From Aquatica leii (lineage: Eukaryota; Arthropoda; Insecta; Coleoptera; Lampyridae): a stretch of DNA of 64,000 nt. Location of the stretch: contig CM069432.1 of assembly GCA_035610365.1 (NCBI GenBank), forward strand, positions 242,200,104 to 242,264,103, given 5' to 3'. Position 1 is the first letter of the stretch, and the number at the start of each line of letters is the position of its first letter. Positions 57,981 through 64,000 of the stretch are shown piece by piece. A model generated the notes under the pieces. The model saw only the letters and a program-made list of their open reading frames with translations. It did not search any database and was not told the origin of the DNA. The position numbers and the translations under genes are program-made.

Positions 57981-60171
57981 CTATGCTCCAGGGCCAGGGC
58001 GTCAGTGCAAACAACAGAGTGCCCCCCACCCAAAAAAATAAAAAAAATAAATAATAAATAAAAGATTAGTTTTCTTTTTTTATTATATATTATTCATCTA
58101 CGTTCAAATGAGATAATTGTACTATTTACCGTTCAATTTATTTAGGATCAGGGTCGAATGAGTTATTTTTGAGTTATAAGGACATTATTTGATATAGTGG
58201 AGGTATGTAATGATAATACAATTAACGAAAACTTAAAATATTTAATCAATCAAACAATAATACGAAAAAAAGATTGGTGTATTTCTTCGAAATTTAAGAT
58301 TAAATGGCAGGCTTGCTGCAGGATTAAAACCAAGTTTATTGAAAAAAATAGTATTTGTTTAGATACAGCTGTGTCATTTCCAAAATATAATACTAATAAA
58401 GGAGGTCGCCCCTTATTATATTTTGAAAAATCTGTGGAGAGAACGAAAATGAAATGAAAAAAACCGAAGACCTCCGAAAATTACATTTACCGCAAGAGCT
58501 TATATTCCACATAAACAAGTCCGACGAGAGCAGGAAGCTATAGGGATGCTTTTTAAAGAAGTAGAACATCTTCCAGTTAAAGAAGCTTTGCCTTTTTATA
58601 TAGACGGAAAATTAAAAAAATTTCAGTACAATTTAGTACGAGGAAAAGATAAAGGAAAATTTTCTTCGTATATTAAATTTGCCATGGCCAAATGGGCGTG
58701 CTATCCTCAGAAAATTGTCATAAAACCTTCTTCTGCGGAAGTGAAGTTGCAGGATTTGTTGAACCACACCGTTCAGCGACTATTAATGAGCCAAGAAGCC
58801 AATATTAATTTGGATTATAGAAACGTCCACTTGATATCGAAGTGGGGCTTAGATGGATCCAGTGGTCAAGCGGAGTATAAGCAAATTTTCGAGGATGGTA
58901 CCAAAAATAACGGAAGCATTTTTATGATTTCTATGGTGCCAATTAAATAATAAGAATAAGTGGGGATCCCACTTCGACCCACAACATTTTGTGGGAAAAT
59001 CCAATACCCTCCTCCAAATTTTGCAGACCTATTAAATTTAAATTCTGCAAAGAAACTACAGAACTAATAGAGGCAGAGGCGGCAAATGTAGAAGAACAAA
59101 TTGAAATCCAGCATAACGATGAATGGCAAGAAACTATTAATAAATCATAGAATATTGTTAACTATGGTGGATGGAAAGGTGTGTAACGCTGTTACTAACA
59201 CTTGGTCCACCCAACGTTGTTATATATGCGACCTAGCATCTAACAACATTAAAAAAGTTTTAGCAGCCAAACCAAAAGAGAACAATTATGAATTCGGCTT
59301 GTCGATTCTTCATCGGTGGATCAGATCCTTCTTTATTTGTCATACAGGCTTGGTTTAAAAAAAATTGCAAGCTAGAGGCGAAGCCAACAAAAGGAGCGCT
59401 CAAGAAAGAAATGAAAAAATACAACGAAGTGTCAAAAAGCAACTTGAATTCATTGTGGACAAGCCGAAACCTGACTTCGACAGCTCAAACGATGGAATCT
59501 TAAAAAATCTGCGGAAATTACGGAAATAGATCCGAATATTATTTACAAATTTTATGTGATTCTCCAAGTAATTTGTAATGAGCATCAAATTAACTTGGAG
59601 AAATTCAGAAACTATTGCTTGGAGACGGCTACCGCATTCATTTCTCTTTATGAATGGTTTCCATTGCCACCGAGTATTTACAAAATACTTATCCATGGGC
59701 CTGAGATAATTCCCAATGCTTTAGTGCCTATAGGCCAACTCAATGAAGACTCCCGCAATAAAGACTTTAAGAAATATAGACGAGACAACACTAGGAAATT
59801 TTCTCGGACGAAGAACAACGAAGATGTTCTTCACCATCTACTTATGTCCTCGGATCCCTTGATTTCCAGTTTAAGACACGATTCAAAAAAGAAAATAATG
59901 TTATTGTCGCCAGAAGCGCAAATTATGTTGGAAGTTTACGAAAGTACAGAAACCGCACCGGACGAAGATTATCTTTATTTTTTCATTTTGTTACATATAC
60001 CAACTCAAATCAACCCTTGTTTAAAATTTTTTTGTGTCTTGCAATATATTTTTTTAATTTTCCCTTTATTTTGTTTATTTACCATACAATAAAAATATTT
60101 AGACTAAATTTATCCAAAAATTTCTGCGCGTTTAGTTGATGCCAGCTTTTCATACCTCCTGGCCCATAGTG
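57980..60171 (+). mobile_element. Transib transposon (RAG1-related transposase)
   Basis: A nearly full-length Transib transposase is spread over several plus-strand frames. An N-terminal part runs from 58197 (with NTNKGGRPLLYFEKS). The 134-codon frame at 58546-58950 contains KWGLDGSSGQAEYKQ, whose Asp at 58852-58854 matches the first RAG1 catalytic Asp. LTMVDGKVCNAVT with CYICDLAS follows (second Asp at 59170-59172). FGLSILHRWI and VDKPKPDF..SNDG lie near 59290-59500, and the C-terminal frame 59556-60092 has LPPSIYKILIHGPEIIP, LNEDSRNKDFKKYRRDNTRKFSR and LLMSSDPLISS. The acidic residue expected just before RNK (RAG1 E962 position) is Ser here and the loop is shortened. At least four frame changes and some stops make it inactive. 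The left boundary is approximate. Confidence 0.82.
60142..60171 (+). repeat. Probable Transib right terminal repeat
   Basis: Read inward from the right, the end is cactatgggccaggaggtat. This begins with a CACTATG heptamer-like sequence of the type found at Transib ends and related to the CACAGTG heptamer of V(D)J signals. The next five bases, cggtg (60172-60176), are GC-rich as Transib target duplications usually are. The left counterpart is not certain. Confidence 0.6.
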
Positions 60172-60176
60172 CGGTG

Positions 60177-61930
60177 GCTGATAAAAAATGTAATTAATTG
60201 CTTTTTAAAACATGCTAGTTATGTAACAATTAGAAATATCCATTGTTAAAAAAACTAATCCTATTAATCAAATACAAACAAAATTAAAAAAATAAAAACA
60301 AAATAATGCCAACACAAATAAATTATACGAAAAGAACAACGTAATTAATCCAAAAACCAGCCTGGAGAAAAAGAAAGGCAGGCGAAAAATTAAAATTTCA
60401 ATAATAGATATTCTGTTTGTTTTTCATTTCGCATGAATACAAAACAAAACATCGTGCTACATTAAAAGAGAAACAATCTATTTGAACCCAATACGATCGA
60501 TACATATAGCGAGAGTGACACAATTTTATTGTACATGTTTCCCGTAGTCATTTTGTAATCTTAAAATGGTATATACTCCAATAACGACTTTATTCTATTT
60601 CCCTAGGTGCTAATAGTACAAAAACAATACGCAATGCGTATCTTTTTAATTTAAAAATTTAATTGAAGAATGAAAATACAGTTATGTCAATTTTAAATGT
60701 CTTAGGATTTATTTTAGCGATGTCTGCTCAAATAAATCTTTTATAATATGCAAAATCAACTTCTATACGATTTCATTATAAAATAAACGTATTTTAAATA
60801 AGTTTATTAGAGTTCAAGTCAAGTACTAAAAGGTTAGACAAGACAGTCAGTCTGCCCTCGACACAACTAAAATAGTCTGAGGAAAATCGTTTTCTAGTTC
60901 TCTGCGCTCTATCCTTATTTTTGCACTGTAAAAGGCAAGAGTGAAAATAAAGACGGAAAACTAGGTGGTGTTGCTACATCAGCATAGAGTGCTCTAGAAA
61001 TATTTTCCATGACTAACTGTGGCACGCGCACAATACCCTTTTAACCCGATGCGAAGGACTTTGCCGGGACGTCCTCTTATAATTTAAACTACAAAAGCTA
61101 AAATCATTTTTCACACTTGACATACGATATTAAAATCACAAAGTACATCCCGAATTTAAAATTCAATAAACAAAAATAATAAGTACCTAAATGCGTGTCA
61201 AAATAAATTTTGTTCTTATTGATCCATCTTTTACATATAAGCTCAGCGAGATGTAAGATAGGTAAAATTAAGCTCTCAGTTTCTGTAATAAACTATCGAA
61301 GGGTCACCTTTAAAACAATGTTTATTGCTTCAGAAAACGGTTAAGTATCAACCATTGTGTCGAATTAATCAATCCGTACGCACCCTCAAAAGCTCTTTTG
61401 TGGTTTGAACCAATTGATCGAACGTGGTAAATCTTTGAGTAATGATCGTAAGATTATTTACGTTTATATTTGGAATTCTAAGATGAATATTTTCTACATT
61501 CTATATATTAAGTAGTTTGAACTTAAACCCGCCTTCAATTTTAATCTCAAAACGAGAATTTAATATTTACATTTAAAAGGATTCAATTTGCAAAGTAAAT
61601 AAGATGATGTAATCCATCTAAATTTTCCTAACCCACCATGTAGAAGTTAAAATTATACGGAAGCATTCTAGATTAGTTAACCTCGGATTTATTGCTTTGA
61701 AGAGTTGAAAACGTCTTAATTAAGTTCAAAACATACGTCATAGATTTCGTCGTGTTACGTAATACTAATTTCTAAAGAAAACATTAAACAATTTTTTGTT
61801 TATCCATTTTCATTATGTGTTGTCCTGTTCTTCGTTTATCTAAACAATACTTCATTATTATTAAACACGACGCTTACGAAACTTACTTTCGTCATTACAT
61901 CACTATTTATTTATTTGATCGTATTTATTA
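60177..61930. other. No supported gene
   Basis: AT-rich sequence with a less AT-rich patch at about 60840-61080. No ORF above background and no recognisable repeat. Confidence 0.5.
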
Positions 61931-62367
61931 GGGTGGTCCTTATTTAGGGTTTGTCCGAATTTTTTTTCACGATAGTCCTAAATCGGTTCTAAATCTATTA
62001 AAAAAAATTCATGCCAAGTTATAGCTCTTAATTTTAATTTAAGCTTCAACTATGACCTTAAATAACTCAGAAACCGTTAGAGTTAGCAAAAAATCATAGG
62101 AGACCTTTTTTGTAGAGCGTTAAATTTGCTATAAGAATTGTCATTGGTCAACATGATCTGTTCATTATTTCATGATGAAAAAAAATTTCAAAAAATCAAC
62201 AGAACTTTTCCCGTGTTATTTCCATTTAAAACTTTGGCTGTCGGGGGGGTCGGGTTAAAATTAAAATTAAGAGCTATAACTTGGCATAAATTTTTTTTAA
62301 TAGATTTAGAACCGATTTAGGACTATCGTGAAAAAAAATTCAGACAAACCCTAAATAAGGACCACCC
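61931..62367. mobile_element. 437-bp MITE with ~110-bp inverted repeats and TA duplication
   Basis: The left end gggtggtccttatttagggt (61931) and the right end, its reverse complement, finish at 62367. Both are flanked by TA (61929-61930 and 62368-62369). The arms pair for about 110 bp, including the blocks cacgatagtcctaaatcgg and gccaagttatagctctta. A TA duplication and a terminal GGGTGG suggest a Tc1/mariner-superfamily MITE. The 60-residue ORF at 62138-62320 is a by-product of the arms. Confidence 0.88.
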
Positions 62368-62369
62368 TA

Positions 62370-63585
62370 GTAATTATATAAAGTGAGGAATAAAAACTGT
62401 TTTAATATTTACAAGTAAAAAAAAACTAATGGCACACGTAAACAACAAACTTTGTAGTTAAAACTGTTAATAATAAACGTGGTCAATATTTTTCTCTATT
62501 TTAACAGGTAAGATTTATATAAGTCCTTTTTTCTGGTGTAACAAAAATTTTCCAAGTGTTATCGATGTATTTCCATACAAATTTTAGTAGAAAAAAATTT
62601 TTCTTCAGAAATCAAGGATCGCAAAAACGTGTGAGTTAGCAAGGAATACATAGAAGAAACAGTAAAAACCAACATATAGAAACCATAATAAACAAATAAA
62701 GTCGAAATTGATTTTGTGACCTGCGTTTTCCTTATAATTTTGAAAAAATAGAAACGACTGTAAGAAATTTTACCTGCAAAGTGAAATATGAGGGTTTTCT
62801 TAAATCTATTGAAACCCTTATAAATTAAATATTCTAACAATAAAATTCTTGCCAATCTACTAACTTCAAGCTTGTAGAAAATGGAATTTTTCTTGAGGTT
62901 AGCATGACTCTCGAGTTTCTAGAACGAAAAATTGAGTATTATAATTTATTTTGCATGTTCGAATGAAATAGTTAGCGGTGTAAACTAGGCTTGTTAGCGA
63001 ATGCGATCGGCAATCGTTCGTAGCGGTTCGCATAGTTATTCAAGAAATTCAAATTGACAACACTGTAAAAACTGAAAAATATTTAAAATATTCCATATTG
63101 AAACAATTCATTATATACTTTATTAACCCTATTTTTTGAACACATTTTATATTACATCCATGTAACATCGTATTAATAATATTGTGACTATAAGCTATTG
63201 CACTTAAGTTTTAATTACATTTTAAGTAGTCGTTTGAATTTCTTTTTTTGGTCGAAATGTCAAAGGAAGGCAAGTATAATAAATCTTTTAAATAATTGTT
63301 AACACGCTTATAAATAATAATTGTGTGTCAATTATTTAAATGTTGTTAATACGTATCGATTTAAACGGATATAATCTTTGTAAAAATTAATAAATCAAAC
63401 TTAATGCGTACTGCATTTCCACGTTACGTTTCTTTAGGGGCGGGGAAGGCACCATCACTAGTATCATAAATAAAAAATTCGTATTTCCGATGTCACCCAT
63501 ATCCTGTTTTACTATAACACAAAGTATTTTACCTTTTTATATCAATTTACTATTTTTAATTTTTGAGTCGCTGTTATAGTCTCTC
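62370..63585. other. No supported gene
   Basis: AT-rich. Contains gcgatcggcaatcgttcg near 63003-63020, which loosely resembles the hAT end near 42190. The 98-residue minus-strand ORF at 62559-62855 is not recognised. Confidence 0.45.
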
Positions 63586-63589
63586 AAGA

Positions 63590-63870
63590 AACTGGAACAA
63601 AAAAGTATCAAGCAGCTAAAAAAGAAATTCTTAGCGAAGAAAGACTGAAATTTGCAAGAAGTTACATCAATGAACGCACCTAAAAATGTGTTTCGACCTC
63701 CAAGAAGTCGTTATGGAGGTCATTACAGAAGCTCCAAAAAGTGTAGTGGACACTTTTCTGTAAACGTATCGGGTTGGATGAGTTCCCACGGCCCAGGCGT
63801 TTGTTGGGTGGGAGAATGGTTACACCTTTCAACAGGAGAGCTTCCTTAATACATAAAGATATCATAATCT
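63590..63870 (+). mobile_element. Tc1-like transposase remnant, central piece
   Basis: The frame at 63652-63849 reads MNAPKNVFRPPRSRYGGHYRSSKKCSGHFSVNVSGWMSSHGPGVCWVG. This matches the block after the first catalytic region of Tc1-type transposases (RVWRPRNTRY..KY......GRFSVNVWGWIS..GPG). The flanking catalytic residues are not seen. It is a small fragment, and the rest may be absent or beyond recognition. Confidence 0.7.
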
Positions 63871-64000
63871 GTTTACTAATACAATATGCATGTCGAACAA
63901 TAATCCAATAGTTACTCAGAATATGGACTAGTTATAATATTTTCAACTGTCATTATTAGTTTTGTTTATTCTTTAAGAATAATGCCGCTATACATACATC

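Noticed and set aside
62559-62855. 98-residue minus-strand ORF
   Set aside because: No recognisable domain or neighbour; composition matches the AT-rich background.
1-64000. CRISPR arrays, operons, bacterial promoters or terminators
   Set aside because: No regularly spaced short repeats with unique spacers and no bacterial-type genes; the only tandem array is a ~170-bp satellite.

Overview
This window looks like a transposon-dense, AT-rich stretch of an insect genome. The evidence is the mix of element families whose proteins can be read here: Copia, BEL/Pao and Gypsy LTR elements, R2-, jockey- and RTE-type LINEs, Penelope-like elements with a GIY-YIG domain, and DNA transposons of the Tc1, mariner, insect DUF4817-mariner, pogo/Tigger, hAT, piggyBac and Transib families. 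No bacterial gene, CRISPR array or rRNA gene was found. Only one two-exon gene (Myb/SANT-like, minus strand, about 24.2-25.1 kb) looks like something other than an obvious transposase or retroelement, and it carries three clustered in-frame stops.

Layout. 0-5.1 kb: a 169/170-bp satellite array with an alternating two-unit pattern, split by an inverted Copia element bounded by a 5-bp target duplication. 5.1-9.7 kb: LINE tail, Tc1-like remnant, two different mariner remnants. 9.9-10.6 kb: one copy of a diverged repeat that recurs at 26.7-27.3 kb. 13.6-17.5 kb: piggyBac, an R2-type endonuclease end, another LINE-like 3' end. 19.35-20.4 kb: a non-autonomous inverted-repeat element with a second, inverted copy at 55.4-56.2 kb. 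20.7-22.1 kb: BEL/Pao remnant. 24.2-25.1 kb: the Myb/SANT-like gene. 28.9-30.5 kb: Copia remnant. 30.8-31.05 kb and 61.93-62.37 kb: MITE-like elements.

32.6-34.8 kb: a near-perfect 310-bp palindrome with hammerhead-ribozyme-like cores on both strands, next to Penelope GIY-YIG sequence, a mariner tail and a jockey tail. 35.0-36.5 kb: a foldback-type structure whose arms are degenerate tandem repeats. 40.1-48.5 kb: hAT, two pogo/Tigger copies either side of a long inverted RTE-like LINE, and another LINE tail. 49.2-51.5 kb: Gypsy remnant. 54.4-60.2 kb: end-to-end pieces of Penelope, mariner, pogo, the inverted-repeat element, a ZMYM1-like hAT and a RAG1-related Transib transposon. 63.6-63.9 kb: a Tc1-like piece.

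The genes do not form a pathway. The window reads as a layered record of insertions. The most unusual items are the ribozyme-like palindrome, the Transib (RAG1-like) copy with its recognisable right end, the foldback tandem-repeat structure and the R2-type endonuclease remnant outside any rDNA. All family calls come from reading translations by eye; no database search was possible.
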